Origin: Candidatus Omnitrophota bacterium
GTDB lineage: Bacteria > Hinthialibacterota > Hinthialibacteria > Hinthialibacterales > Hinthialibacteraceae
Direction: 5' to 3'
Length of the DNA stretch: 64,000 bases
Assembly (NCBI GenBank): GCA_013177805.1
Contig: JABLXU010000003.1
Location: 123,564-187,563, forward strand
Shown here piece by piece: positions 16,286-25,138 of the stretch. Position numbers and translations under genes: made by a program. The first letter of the stretch is position 1. Every line of letters starts with the position of its first letter. Below the pieces are notes generated by a model, which saw nothing but the letters and a program-made list of their open reading frames with translations, had not been told where the DNA came from and did no database searches.

Positions 16286-18883
16286 TCACCCCGCTTCCTC
16301 GCCTGATCCCCTCTCCAAAATCAGCGACATTTTAACCACGTAATTCAGATCGGCCCGGCACCAAGGGATATCCAGATATGGAACCAATTCATCCAGCGGG
16401 GCTTTCATCAGCCAGGTTTTCGCCTTGAACGCGGCCAGGGCGAAATCAGGGAAGTCAGTGAAATTCTCCCCATAATGCACTTGCCGTTCTTCGCCCAGGA
16501 GGGCCCAGGTGGGGCAAACGCGCTCGAACGTCTTCCAGTAGGATGTAAAGGCCGCTGACACGTTTTTCCGGACTATTTCCGCCACGTCCGGCGTTAAATC
16601 CTGGAACAGAAACGGCTTGGCGTTATGGCCCTGGATCTTGAAGAAAATCGCGTCCTCCCCCTGGTTCCGGTACGTATCGAACTCGAGAACATTTTTGAAG
16701 ACCGGTAACTCGGCCCGCTGGGCCGTGGCCTTCCACCAGGCGGACAGATTCTCACTCCATTCCTGGATCAACGCCTGCGCTTCCTTTTGTGCGGCGGAAT
16801 CACCAGCTTTCTCGGCCAGGTTCCGAAACGCGATCAGGGAAGCGAGATAACGGTTGGCGAATAAATCCCCTTTTGCCGGATCCAGCGTCCAGCCGGTTTG
16901 ACGGAAATCCCGGTAACACGCCAGGAGGGATGGCCACGCGGTCAATACCTTTTGCCCCTCGCCACACCGTTCCGCGTATAACCACACCGCGTACAGATTT
17001 CCGAATGGATGCGGCTTGCGGTAGGTGGGGCGCCGTTCCAACACGTCCGGGGGCAACAAAAAAGCCTCGCGCCGCGCTCCCGCCTCTACGGAATACCAAG
17101 CATTTTCCGAATAAGGCGGATGTTGCTCCCATTCCCCCGCCAAGTAGGATTTCACCCGTTGTTGCAGATCCCCAGGTAAAATAGGAAACGCCCATGCCAG
17201 GGATTCCATGACATCTCCGCTGTCGTCGAAAAAATATTCAGCCCCTGCCAGGCCGGCATTCACGTACAACGGCGCCCAACGCTGAGAAATACATTCCTCC
17301 ACCGCGTCCACCAACCGGGATCGCAATTGTTCCAGGGAGGGAAGCACGGTGGGAGGCGCTGATTCACCCGGCACACAATCGCCGTGGATGCCACGATCCT
17401 GAATCGATTGGTCCTGTTTCTCTTGCTTCGTGACGGATTCAGCCGCCGGGCCATATGCGATACAGAAAATCCGGCTGCCGGTGAGCCAATATAAATGGCT
17501 TTCCGTGACCGCCACACCGCCCCGCGCCGGGCCGTGCCACTCGTTGCGGGCCCAGGGGAGATTGAGGAAGCCCCCGAACGTGTCCCGGTTGCCCGCGATC
17601 AACCGCAAACTCCCGGATTCCAAGTCGAACCAACTCAAGGTCCCTTGGTGGACGATCAAGATCGTCTGGCCAACCTGGACGTAGTTTTGCGATTCATCGG
17701 CCGTTCCCCAGAACGTGTTCCAGGGCGACTGGGATCCATGACGGTGGAGAAAAGGCGTGACGAGATTGCTTACTGGATCGTAACGTCCCAACGCCACCAG
17801 CGGCGCGACGCCGTGGTTCCAATTCCCATACGCGCTGCGGTACAAGACCATGGCGTTTCCATCGGGCTGGATTACGGGCGGCGTTCCCGTTCCCTCGCAG
17901 CCGGCACACCACAGGACGGGCGCGGTTTGGTTTTCTTGCCCGGTTTCCGCGTCCAGCGCAAAGAAAGTCCGCGCGCTGGGTGTTTGAGCCAGATAGCGGG
18001 ATACGGCGCGGGATTCCTCCCTCCATTTCGTGGCGTCCCCGATGGCCGCGGGGCTTTTGCTCCAGGCGTCCAGGGATTGCCAGGTGCTGTCATCCACGCC
18101 GGCGTTTTGCGCTAGAAAACGGCGGTCGCGGCCGATATGATCCGACATGGTGAGGAGGGGATTGGTCCGGATCAGCACCCGCAAACCCTCCCGGGTTTGG
18201 GCCAGGACGGGGTAATAATCTCTCGCGGTCTGGCCGTAGAACGGCTTTGAACTCCATTGGATCTCCCCCGATTCGCCCCGCAGGCAGTGCGCGCGTAGGT
18301 CTTCGCTGGTTACATACACATAGGGTTCCAAGTATGCCGCGGTTTGCCGGATCGGCGCTCCGAGCGGTTTGCGCCAAAGGACCTTGCCGTCCTCCAACCG
18401 GACTCCCAGCATTTCTCCGCCTCGAGTCCCGATAAACACGCGTCCCCCGGCGATGAGGGGCGAAACGGAACAGCCTCCCGGCCCGGTGGGCGCGCTCCAA
18501 CGTAATTTTCCATTCGTGGCGTCCAGGGCGTACAATGTCCCGTGAGTGTCGGCGGCGATCACCACTCCCTCCGCGTACGACGGAGAATGCAACACCGTGC
18601 TGTTGGTGTGGAAACGCCACAGCGGCTCGCCGGTATCCGCCCGCAACGCATAGACATTTCCCTGGTGCGTGGCGAGAAACACTTTGCCTTCGCCCACAAT
18701 CGGTTCCATGGCCGTACCCAGGCGCTCATCATAAAAGAACCGGACCCATTCCACTTGAAACGGCGGTTGGATCTTTCCATCCACATACCCGGTCCGTTCC
18801 ACGTTTCCCCGCAAGGTGGGCCAGTCCGCGGCGATGGATGGCGGTATCATCCAAGTAACTAGGATAAAGATTGAAATCCGCAT
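16286..18883 (-). CDS. Exported PQQ-like beta-propeller protein with extra C-terminal domain
   Basis: 865 residues from the Met at 18883, selected since a hydrophobic signal (MRISIFILVTWMIPPSIAA) begins there and AAAGG lies upstream; an upstream Met would add 43 residues. Residues about 20-250 have repeated propeller blades of the PQQ/BamB type (WPTLRGNVERTGYVDGKIQ; GKVFLATHQGNVYALRADTGEPLWRF; GTLYALDATNGKLRWSAPTG; GGEMLGVRLEDGKVLWRKPLG; YVTSEDLRAHCLRGESGEIQW), and further blade-like segments reach about 510. A separate C-terminal region (about 550-865) is helical and Trp rich with no family I recognise. Probably a periplasmic or surface binding protein or a quinoprotein-like enzyme; no dehydrogenase residues can be confirmed. 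The enolase-superfamily gene follows directly. Confidence 0.75.
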   Translation of the reverse strand: MRISIFILVTWMIPPSIAADWPTLRGNVERTGYVDGKIQPPFQVEWVRFFYDERLGTAMEPIVGEGKVFLATHQGNVYALRADTGEPLWRFHTNSTVLHSPSYAEGVVIAADTHGTLYALDATNGKLRWSAPTGPGGCSVSPLIAGGRVFIGTRGGEMLGVRLEDGKVLWRKPLGAPIRQTAAYLEPYVYVTSEDLRAHCLRGESGEIQWSSKPFYGQTARDYYPVLAQTREGLRVLIRTNPLLTMSDHIGRDRRFLAQNAGVDDSTWQSLDAWSKSPAAIGDATKWREESRAVSRYLAQTPSARTFFALDAETGQENQTAPVLWCAGCEGTGTPPVIQPDGNAMVLYRSAYGNWNHGVAPLVALGRYDPVSNLVTPFLHRHGSQSPWNTFWGTADESQNYVQVGQTILIVHQGTLSWFDLESGSLRLIAGNRDTFGGFLNLPWARNEWHGPARGGVAVTESHLYWLTGSRIFCIAYGPAAESVTKQEKQDQSIQDRGIHGDCVPGESAPPTVLPSLEQLRSRLVDAVEECISQRWAPLYVNAGLAGAEYFFDDSGDVMESLAWAFPILPGDLQQRVKSYLAGEWEQHPPYSENAWYSVEAGARREAFLLPPDVLERRPTYRKPHPFGNLYAVWLYAERCGEGQKVLTAWPSLLACYRDFRQTGWTLDPAKGDLFANRYLASLIAFRNLAEKAGDSAAQKEAQALIQEWSENLSAWWKATAQRAELPVFKNVLEFDTYRNQGEDAIFFKIQGHNAKPFLFQDLTPDVAEIVRKNVSAAFTSYWKTFERVCPTWALLGEERQVHYGENFTDFPDFALAAFKAKTWLMKAPLDELVPYLDIPWCRADLNYVVKMSLILERGSGEEAG

Positions 18884-19093
18884 TGGGCCCGGTACCTTTA
18901 ACTTGATGCCTTTTCTCCACATGCTGTACTTGCTGAGTGCGTTATTCATGGTATGAGTATGGCTGGGAGCGCGAGACGATTCCAAGAGGCCCTGGATGAA
19001 GTTAACCCGCAAAGGCGAAACACATCCTTTCTCGGCATTCCGATAAACAGATGCAAATCATGCAAGGCTTGGCTTGCCCCGCGCCTTTCGCCA

Positions 19094-19966
19094 TTATCCC
19101 ATCTCCCGCAATCGCTCCTCAGCCGTCAACGCCTCCTGGGTCATGGGATAGCGGCGGACGAGTTCCCGGAGAATGCGGGCCCCTTCCCGCGAGTCTCCTA
19201 GATAGATATACGAATACCCTTTTCTCAACAAAGCGCCGGGCATTTCAGGATAATCGGGAAATTCCCGCTCCACCTGGGTAAAACAGTGGATAGCATTGGA
19301 CCAATCCTGGTTCCGGAAATGGCTCTCTCCCGCCCAGTACAAACTGCGGGCCTTCTGTTCCGGATCCTGCGCGTATTGATACGACAACAGGAATTTCTCA
19401 GCCGCGGTTTGATAATTCCGCTGGTTATAATCGGCATAGGCCTCCTTAAACAGCTTTCCGGTCTCGGCCTGGAGAGGGGGCGGGGTTTGAAACGGCGAGA
19501 AAACCGGAGAGGAAGGGGGAGAGGCTTTTGGGGGGGAGACATGCGGATCCCCCGGCAGGATCGGCGTGGTCCGGGTGGCTGCCGGGGGGATGGGACTTGT
19601 TCCTTTGGGTGTCAGGCCAATGGGAGGTTCGATGGTCGCAGGCGGGGGAGTGGCTGGGGATAAGGACCGCGGTTGCGGATGAAGGATTACCGGCGATTCT
19701 GTTATTACCAAATCTTTCAGCTGGGATAACAACTCCCGCCGGTAAATTTGGGTTTCTCTCTGGGTTTGGGCGGTCCGATCCATCTCCCATTGAATCGTGT
19801 TGATCTCTTGCCGGATGTCGCTCAAGCGGGGCTGGGGTCCGGCGCAGGCAGCCCACCAGGCGAACCACATCACCACCGGCCACAGTGGGCGGCGTCCCCA
19901 GGGAGAGGCGCTTTTCATCCGGCTGGTGGAAGGATTTGAACCAGTTGGATGGGTATCTGGCAACAT
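19094..19966 (-). CDS. TPR lipoprotein resembling CpoB/YbgF
   Basis: 290 residues from the ATG at 19966, chosen because AAGGAG lies seven bases upstream. A hydrophobic run (PLWPVVMWFAWWAAC) ends in a lipobox-like WAAC followed by acceptable residues; the n-region is unusually long from this start (Cys at 41), while a later Met would give a normal signal. A coiled-coil stretch (LSDIRQEINTIQWEMDRTAQTQRE) and a Pro/Ser/Thr-rich linker (about 80-160) precede three TPR-like units: LFKEAYADYNQRNYQTAAEKFL, KARSLYWAGESHFRNQDWSNAIHCF and PEMPGALLRKGYSYIYLGDSREGARIL. CpoB works with Tol-Pal at division in E. coli. No tol/pal genes are in the window, so that role is inferred. Confidence 0.75.
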   Translation of the reverse strand: MLPDTHPTGSNPSTSRMKSASPWGRRPLWPVVMWFAWWAACAGPQPRLSDIRQEINTIQWEMDRTAQTQRETQIYRRELLSQLKDLVITESPVILHPQPRSLSPATPPPATIEPPIGLTPKGTSPIPPAATRTTPILPGDPHVSPPKASPPSSPVFSPFQTPPPLQAETGKLFKEAYADYNQRNYQTAAEKFLLSYQYAQDPEQKARSLYWAGESHFRNQDWSNAIHCFTQVEREFPDYPEMPGALLRKGYSYIYLGDSREGARILRELVRRYPMTQEALTAEERLREMG

Positions 19967-20281
19967 CCCAGACTCCTTGGTTTCCACCAGGTTTTCAAGA
20001 ACCGGCAGGTCTTGTTTCTCCGTATTGAAACTCCCCATCGCGGATGGTCCATTTTCCTTCTTAAACTACCGGTATTGAAGGGCGGCTTCAAGGTGGCTCG
20101 GGTTGATCGAGAATACCACACGCCGGCGCGGACCGGTTCACGCGTCTTGGCATTTTCATCGGCCGGGCTACCATATGCTTTCACGTGGAGGCTTTGCCCT
20201 GCCGGCCTGTCCGGCCCAGACCTGGCGAACCTCCAGGCAATGAACCGAAATCAAACGATTGGGTGATGGAAGGAGCCGATC

Positions 20282-20371
20282 ATGGCCAAGGGCAAAAACA
20301 AACGCAATCATCAACTCCGCTGGCGTTCCAAAAAAGCGAACCACCGCAAACGCCCCAACAACAGCCGGTAG
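20282..20371 (+). CDS. Tiny strongly basic protein (29 residues)
   Basis: A 29-codon frame with a full GGAAGGAG site a few bases before the ATG and a strong terminator right after it. The peptide starts MAKGKNKRNHQLRWRSKK and continues with a basic, Asn-rich end; about half of its residues are Lys, Arg or His, with no acidic residue. Short, Lys/Arg-rich and probably RNA-bound, it resembles in style the ribosome-associated bTHX/bL36-type peptides but I cannot align it to one. It lies between the divergent TPR lipoprotein gene (upstream) and an unrelated gene. Real by ribosome-binding site and terminator; function unknown. Confidence 0.55.
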   Translation: MAKGKNKRNHQLRWRSKKANHRKRPNNSR

Positions 20372-20399
20372 AAAGAATCATTGTCCAGAATGATTTGGT

Positions 20400-20425
20400 C
20401 GGGAGAATGGGAACCCATTCTCCCG
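20400..20425 (+). terminator. Strong hairpin terminator after the basic peptide gene
   Basis: A perfect 12-bp stem: CGGGAGAATGGG (20400-20411), loop AA, CCCATTCTCCCG (20414-20425). It begins 28 bases after the stop of the basic peptide. The downstream T content (CTTCCGTTTT) is modest. Confidence 0.7.
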
Positions 20426-20456
20426 CTTCCGTTTTACGGTGGGACTCATCCCTCCT

Positions 20457-20490
20457 CCCTTTCCCTCGCCCTCTGGGAAAGGGTGAGGGT
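20457..20490 (+). repeat. Dispersed palindromic repeat, copy 1
   Basis: CCCTTTCCC (20457-20465), nine bases, GGGAAAGGG (20475-20483), then the asymmetric tail TGAGGGT. Related copies lie at 26118, 28607, 28768 and 39599, with a degenerate one at 35692. All are intergenic, as expected of a REP-type element. Confidence 0.65.
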
Positions 20491-20623
20491 AACTCTGCAA
20501 GTCATTGCAGGGTGGATTCAAAGCACCGCGTAGTCCACCAACAGGCTTTGCCCGGTTCTTTCTGCCTTCATTCCTCGATTAATCCCCAAATATCGCGCTG
20601 GTTTCTCTATTAGGGAGGCCATT

Positions 20624-21763
20624 GTGGTTCATGCCGCGCGAAAGGATTTTTTCCACATGTCGGTTCGCCCTTCCATCCAAATTCTCCTGTTTGATCATCA
20701 GGGAAACATACCCCTGGGATCGGTCCAGAATCCCCGCAAAATCACCCTCGATTCTGGTTTCGGGGCCATGCGCCGGCGCTGCTGGCTGGAACTTTACAAT
20801 GAAGATTTACATTTCCCCGCCGCTTTGGGATCCATTCTGGAAATCTGGATTAACCAAATTCGATGTTTCCGGGGATCCGTCAGCCAGCGCCGCATGGATT
20901 CGATCGACGATTATGTGACTCTCTACGCGGAATTCGATCCGGAAAACGAGTTCAACACCGCCATGGAAGGTGTGTTCATAAATCTAACCGTCACCGAAAT
21001 CCTGGATCAGGTCTTGCCGGCCGCCGGTTTGCGCCGCCGCGATCCGTTCGAACACGGAGTCCGCTTCGGCCGCCTGGAATTCGCTGAATATCCTCTTTTG
21101 GCTTGTATCGACCTGCTCGCCAAACTGGCGGGCAATTGGATCTGGGATATCGATGAAGAAGGTTCTCTTTCTTTCCGCCCCCCGTTCTCGCAATCTCCTC
21201 ACGTATTGCTTCTGGACAAAGACCGCGACACCATTAATCTCTGGGAAACCGTAACGGATCTTGCCGCCCGAATCCTCGTGTTGGGGGGAATCATCGATGG
21301 AACGCCCTTTGAGCAATGGATTGTAGTCCCCGGGCTTGCTTTCATGCCCGATGCGCTTTCGACCCGTGTCTATGTCCGGCCACTTGCCTCGCTGGATGCC
21401 TGTACCGCTTTCCGCCGCGCGGTGATCCAGCAAATGATCCGCCCACATTATGAACATTACGTCACCCTCCACGGTTGGGGTGAAACCGTACCCCCGGGGG
21501 ATAGCGTCCGTTTCCTTGTCGATGATTATCCCCTGTTGCCCCAAGACCGCTTTTTCCGTGTCAAACGGCGGGAGATCGTCTACGCGCACGAACGGCTCGA
21601 AACCCGCCTGTTTCTCACTTCCAGCTTGGAGTCCAGTCCAACATATTTTCACTATTTCCGGCACGACCGGATCCGGCCCCCTCTCTATCAACACGGGAAA
21701 TCCGGCCCCTTCCAATTGGATGTCTCCGCCCTCGATTCCCCCGCCCACCTCGACCCCGCGTGA
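20624..21763 (+). CDS. Unknown protein resembling phage-tail/baseplate hub proteins
   Basis: 379 residues starting at GTG 20624, supported by GGGAGG (20613-20618) five bases upstream; an ATG at 20657 is the alternative. No signal peptide or membrane span. The middle contains VFINLTVTEILDQVLPAAGL, LEFAEYPLLACIDLLAKLAGNWIWDIDEEGSLSFRPP and RILVLGGI. This layout, with a short helical locus-type segment then a strand pair ending in a 'dxdGxLxF' style turn, is what I associate with phage late-control/baseplate hub (gpD-like) or prophage tail proteins. It stands alone, with no other phage gene around it. A weak hairpin follows. Identification is tentative. Confidence 0.4.
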   Translation: MVHAARKDFFHMSVRPSIQILLFDHQGNIPLGSVQNPRKITLDSGFGAMRRRCWLELYNEDLHFPAALGSILEIWINQIRCFRGSVSQRRMDSIDDYVTLYAEFDPENEFNTAMEGVFINLTVTEILDQVLPAAGLRRRDPFEHGVRFGRLEFAEYPLLACIDLLAKLAGNWIWDIDEEGSLSFRPPFSQSPHVLLLDKDRDTINLWETVTDLAARILVLGGIIDGTPFEQWIVVPGLAFMPDALSTRVYVRPLASLDACTAFRRAVIQQMIRPHYEHYVTLHGWGETVPPGDSVRFLVDDYPLLPQDRFFRVKRREIVYAHERLETRLFLTSSLESSPTYFHYFRHDRIRPPLYQHGKSGPFQLDVSALDSPAHLDPA

Positions 21764-21803
21764 GGAAAGGCCGGGAGTATGGATTGATTAGGGGCGGACC
21801 TAG

Positions 21804-21823
21804 AAGCCCGGTTTGGCTTTTCT
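21804..21823 (+). terminator. Weak hairpin terminator
   Basis: AAGCC (21804-21808), loop CGGTTT, GGCTT (21815-21819) followed by TTT. The 5-bp stem is short. It lies 40 bases after the stop of the unknown protein. Downstream to 22023 I see only a doubled CATCCGGAT motif (near 21864 and 21884). Confidence 0.35.
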
Positions 21824-22023
21824 CCGTGTCATCCGTGGTTCATTTCACGCGGCCGCTCACCCATCCGGATTTTCTTGTTCATCCGGATCATCCTGATTCA
21901 AGCAAGCCCCTCTTCAACAACCCGTCCTTTCTCTGCCGCGTTCGACATATCATGAAAATTGAGTAGAATTACGGTCGCGCTCGCCGCGTGATCCATCAAA
22001 AACACGAAAATGATATAAATCCA

Positions 22024-22785
22024 ATGTCCCATTCCACATCACCTTCCCGGCATCCGCTCCCCGATGCTTCCCGCAAAATGGATTTTGTCCGCCAGGGATT
22101 CGACGCCATCGCTTCCCGTTATGACCTGCTGAACGACTTGATGACCGTCGGGCTGCACCGCCTGTGGAAACGCGAGGCCATCCGCCGCCTGGATCTGCGC
22201 GAGGGCATGAAAGTCCTCGATCTCTGCGCGGGAACCGGTGACTTGGCGCGGCTGGCTCACGCGCGTATGCGCCATAGGGGACTGGTGGCGGCCCTCGATT
22301 TCTCCCCCAACATGATGGCGGCCGGGCGCGAACGGGGTGGAACCTGCATTCCCGATGGCAATGACCGGATTGTCTGGACCAGCGGCGACGCCTGCCGGCT
22401 GCCGTTTGCGGATGAGACCTTCGATAGGGTGGTGGTAGGATTCGGCCTGCGGAACGTGGTCTCGATCGAAACCGCGCTGCGGGAAACGTTCCGTGTGCTC
22501 CGGCCGGGGGGAATGTTGGTCAGCCTCGACACCGCGGGCCCGGAATGGAAAGGCTGGAGACCCCTGTATATGTTCCACATGGAACATGTGGTTCCCTTCC
22601 TCGGCCGATTATTCGGCGGCTCGCGGGAGATGTACGCCTATCTCGCCTCGTCTTCGGCGGCCTTTCCAAGCCCTGGGGAACTGCGTACGTTGTTTGAAAC
22701 CTGCGGATTCGTGGACACGGGGTATGGCTTCCGTCCGCGATTCATCGGCGGGGCCGCGCTGGTCTGGGGCCGCCGCCCCGGGTAA
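22024..22785 (+). CDS. ubiE: Demethylmenaquinone/2-polyprenyl-6-methoxybenzoquinol methyltransferase
   Basis: 253 residues from the ATG at 22024; a GTG at 21988 in frame would add 12, and neither has a clear ribosome-binding site. The N-terminus (MDFVRQGFDAIASRYDLLNDLMTVGLHRLWKRE) is the UbiE/MenG signature, then the SAM-binding VLDLCAGTGDLARL, the acidic loop (ALDFSPNMM), DACRLPFADETFDRVVVGFGLRN and FRVLRPGGMLV. It methylates the quinone ring in menaquinone or ubiquinone synthesis at the membrane. Without ubi or men partner genes nearby the quinone cannot be fixed. It converges with lipB (92 bases apart). Confidence 0.92.
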   Translation: MSHSTSPSRHPLPDASRKMDFVRQGFDAIASRYDLLNDLMTVGLHRLWKREAIRRLDLREGMKVLDLCAGTGDLARLAHARMRHRGLVAALDFSPNMMAAGRERGGTCIPDGNDRIVWTSGDACRLPFADETFDRVVVGFGLRNVVSIETALRETFRVLRPGGMLVSLDTAGPEWKGWRPLYMFHMEHVVPFLGRLFGGSREMYAYLASSSAAFPSPGELRTLFETCGFVDTGYGFRPRFIGGAALVWGRRPG

Positions 22786-22877
22786 AGGGCAAGAAGGAGA
22801 GGACGGCATTCCAGCAGCCCCGGATCTGAAAACCAAGGTTTTTGGCTTCCGGATATTTATAATCCTGGTCCAGGATT

Positions 22878-23546
22878 TCACCTTGGCGCTACGCGAATCC
22901 CGGTTTCTAACTCCAACGGCTCGAAGAATGCCTCTTCGACGGCCTCCGCCGCCTCCCACACCGTGACGGCGCGGCCGTTGCATTCCTCGTGGAGGGAAGT
23001 GATTTCCAATCCCGGCATGCCACAAGGGATAATCCACCGGAACGAATCCCCCTGGGGAGTGATATTCAACGAGAATCCATGAAATGCGAATCCCTGCCGC
23101 ACCCGGATTCCCACAAAGCCGATCTTTTTTTCTCCCACCCACGCGCCGGATTTCCCCTCGACGCGGTGGGCCGAAACGCCGAACCGGGCGCAAGCCGCGA
23201 TCATCAGTTCTTCCAGAAAACGCAAATGGCCGTGAATGGTGATCCCGCGCCCGCGCAGGTTCACAATGGGGTAACCGACCAGCTGGCCGGGGCCATGATA
23301 GGTGGCCTTGCCGCCCCGCGGGCTGCGGCAAATTTCGATACCCTGCCGTCTGTAGAACTCTCCGGTCCCGGGCAGGTCCTCCGGCCCCGCGCCGGTCCCC
23401 AGGGTGATGGTGGCGGGATGTTCGCAGAGAATCAAACACTCGTGCCGGCGCGCGACGAATTCTTCCTGCCTCCGGGCCGCCTCAAGGTAGGGCACGGACG
23501 CGCCCCAGCGGTACACGGGCAACGGCGGGAAACGCTCACGCGCCAT
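22878..23546 (-). CDS. lipB: Lipoyl(octanoyl) transferase
   Basis: 222 residues from the ATG at 23546 (an in-frame Met at 23561 would add five). Motif RGGKATYHGPGQLVGYP is the LipB signature, the catalytic Lys lies in VGEKKIGFVGI and the catalytic Cys in IIPCGM; HGFSLNI is also typical. The enzyme moves octanoyl groups from ACP onto the lipoyl domains of E2 proteins such as the PdhC encoded 3 kb upstream. The start overlaps the lpdA stop by 11 bases, implying co-translation with the lipoamide dehydrogenase. LipA, which adds sulfur afterwards, is not in the window. Confidence 0.95.
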   Translation of the reverse strand: MARERFPPLPVYRWGASVPYLEAARRQEEFVARRHECLILCEHPATITLGTGAGPEDLPGTGEFYRRQGIEICRSPRGGKATYHGPGQLVGYPIVNLRGRGITIHGHLRFLEELMIAACARFGVSAHRVEGKSGAWVGEKKIGFVGIRVRQGFAFHGFSLNITPQGDSFRWIIPCGMPGLEITSLHEECNGRAVTVWEAAEAVEEAFFEPLELETGIRVAPR

Positions 23547-24936
23547 GGATCCGTTCCCCAATGGCGTCCAGCGCCGCCTCCATGATGGATTCGCCGAAGG
23601 TGGGGTGGGCGTGCACGGCCTTGCCGATCTCCTCGGCGGTGCATTCCTGCCGGATGGCCAACACCAGCTCGTGGATCATCTCGGGGGCCTCGGCGCCGGC
23701 GATGTGCGCGCCGATCAGGCCGCCGTATTGTTTCTCGAAGATCAATTTGACCAGCCCGTCGGTGTCACCCACGGCCACCGCGCGGCCGCTGGCCTTGAAT
23801 TCAAACCGGCCCACGGTGTACGCGATGCCCTCGGCCTTGGCCTTTTGTTCTGTGTAACCCACGCTGGCCACCTGTGGGCGGCAGTACGTGCACCCGGGGA
23901 TGGCATTGTAGTCGATAGGCCGGGGATTCTTCCCCGCGATGTGTTCCACGGCGTGCACGCCTTCGGCCGAAGCGGCGTGCGCCAGCCAGGGCGGGCCGAT
24001 CACATCGCCGATGGCGTAGATCGACGGAACATTGGTCTGTTGGTGTTCGTTGACCGCGATGCCATGCTTGGCGGTCTTCACACCCACGGTTTCGAGGCCG
24101 AGGTGTTCGATGTTGGGGACCACGCCGATGGCGAGCAGGGCGATGTCGGCCTCGAGCTTCTTTTTGTTGCCTTTGACTTCATATTCCAGTTGGACAGTAT
24201 CGCCATGGCGTTGGACCGAGCTGACCAGGGCGCCCGTTTCGATCTGGATTCCCTTGCGGGTGAAGGCGCGGGCCACCTGCTTCGAAATCTCCTCGTCCTC
24301 CACGGGCAACACGCGGTCGAGGGCCTCGAGCACGGTCACCTCTGAGCCGAGGGCGCGGTAGTAGTAGGCGAATTCCATGCCGATGGCCCCCGCGCCGATC
24401 ACGGCCAAGCGCGCGGGGAGGGTTTTGAGCGTCATGGCCTGCTTGGAACTGATGATCCGCTCCCCGTCCAGCCGGATGTGAGGCAATTCGCGGGGGCGCG
24501 CCCCGGTGGCTACGATAATGACGTCCGATTCCAACACCGTGGTTTCGCCGTTGGCTTTGACTTGGACCTGCGTGGGCGATGCCAGTGTTCCCATGCCCTT
24601 GATATGCTGGATGGAATATTTTTTGAAGAGATATTCCACGCCGCTGACGATGCGGTCCGCGATCCCCCGGCTGCGCTCCACCACCGCGGCGAGATCATAG
24701 GAGATATTCTCCGCCTTCAGGCCGAACGAGCCGCCCTTTTTGAGGACCTCGTACATCTCGGCGCTTTTCAACAGGGCCTTGGTGGGAATGCAGCCCCAGT
24801 TGAGGCAGATGCCCCCGGGACGGTCCGCTTCCACGATGGCCACCTTCATCCCCAATTGCGCGGCCCGGCACGCGGCCACGTAGCCGCCCGGCCCCGATCC
24901 GATGACAGTAAGGTTATAACGCGTGGATTTGTTCAT
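23536..24936 (-). CDS. lpdA: Dihydrolipoyl dehydrogenase (E3)
   Basis: 466 residues from the ATG at 24936, preceded by GGGAG five bases upstream; a Met four codons earlier is less well placed. FAD-binding GSGPGGYVAA, the redox-active disulfide in GGICLNWGCIPTKALL, NAD-binding VIGAGAIGMEFAYYY, the second FAD motif YAIGDVIG and the C-terminal AHPTFGESIMEA with the catalytic His-Glu pair are all present. It re-oxidises the dihydrolipoyl arm of the pyruvate dehydrogenase complex. It lies between the DNA methyltransferase (202 bases upstream) and lipB (overlapping), in the same direction as the pdh genes. Confidence 0.96.
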   Translation of the reverse strand: MNKSTRYNLTVIGSGPGGYVAACRAAQLGMKVAIVEADRPGGICLNWGCIPTKALLKSAEMYEVLKKGGSFGLKAENISYDLAAVVERSRGIADRIVSGVEYLFKKYSIQHIKGMGTLASPTQVQVKANGETTVLESDVIIVATGARPRELPHIRLDGERIISSKQAMTLKTLPARLAVIGAGAIGMEFAYYYRALGSEVTVLEALDRVLPVEDEEISKQVARAFTRKGIQIETGALVSSVQRHGDTVQLEYEVKGNKKKLEADIALLAIGVVPNIEHLGLETVGVKTAKHGIAVNEHQQTNVPSIYAIGDVIGPPWLAHAASAEGVHAVEHIAGKNPRPIDYNAIPGCTYCRPQVASVGYTEQKAKAEGIAYTVGRFEFKASGRAVAVGDTDGLVKLIFEKQYGGLIGAHIAGAEAPEMIHELVLAIRQECTAEEIGKAVHAHPTFGESIMEAALDAIGERIHGA

Positions 24937-25138
24937 GGAATCTCCCATGGATGGTTATAGGCAACGATTCACTCGATTGCGGTGAAAAGATGTCTTACAT
25001 TCTTTACAGGCTACCCTCACCCTGGGCTGGTTTTTCGCGCGCTGCCGGTGCTTGAAAAACTTCCATCTCGCCGCTATGGTTCTCCCCAACGATGAATAAC
25101 GCGCGGCGCGCCAATCTATCGTACCATTCCTGCGATTT

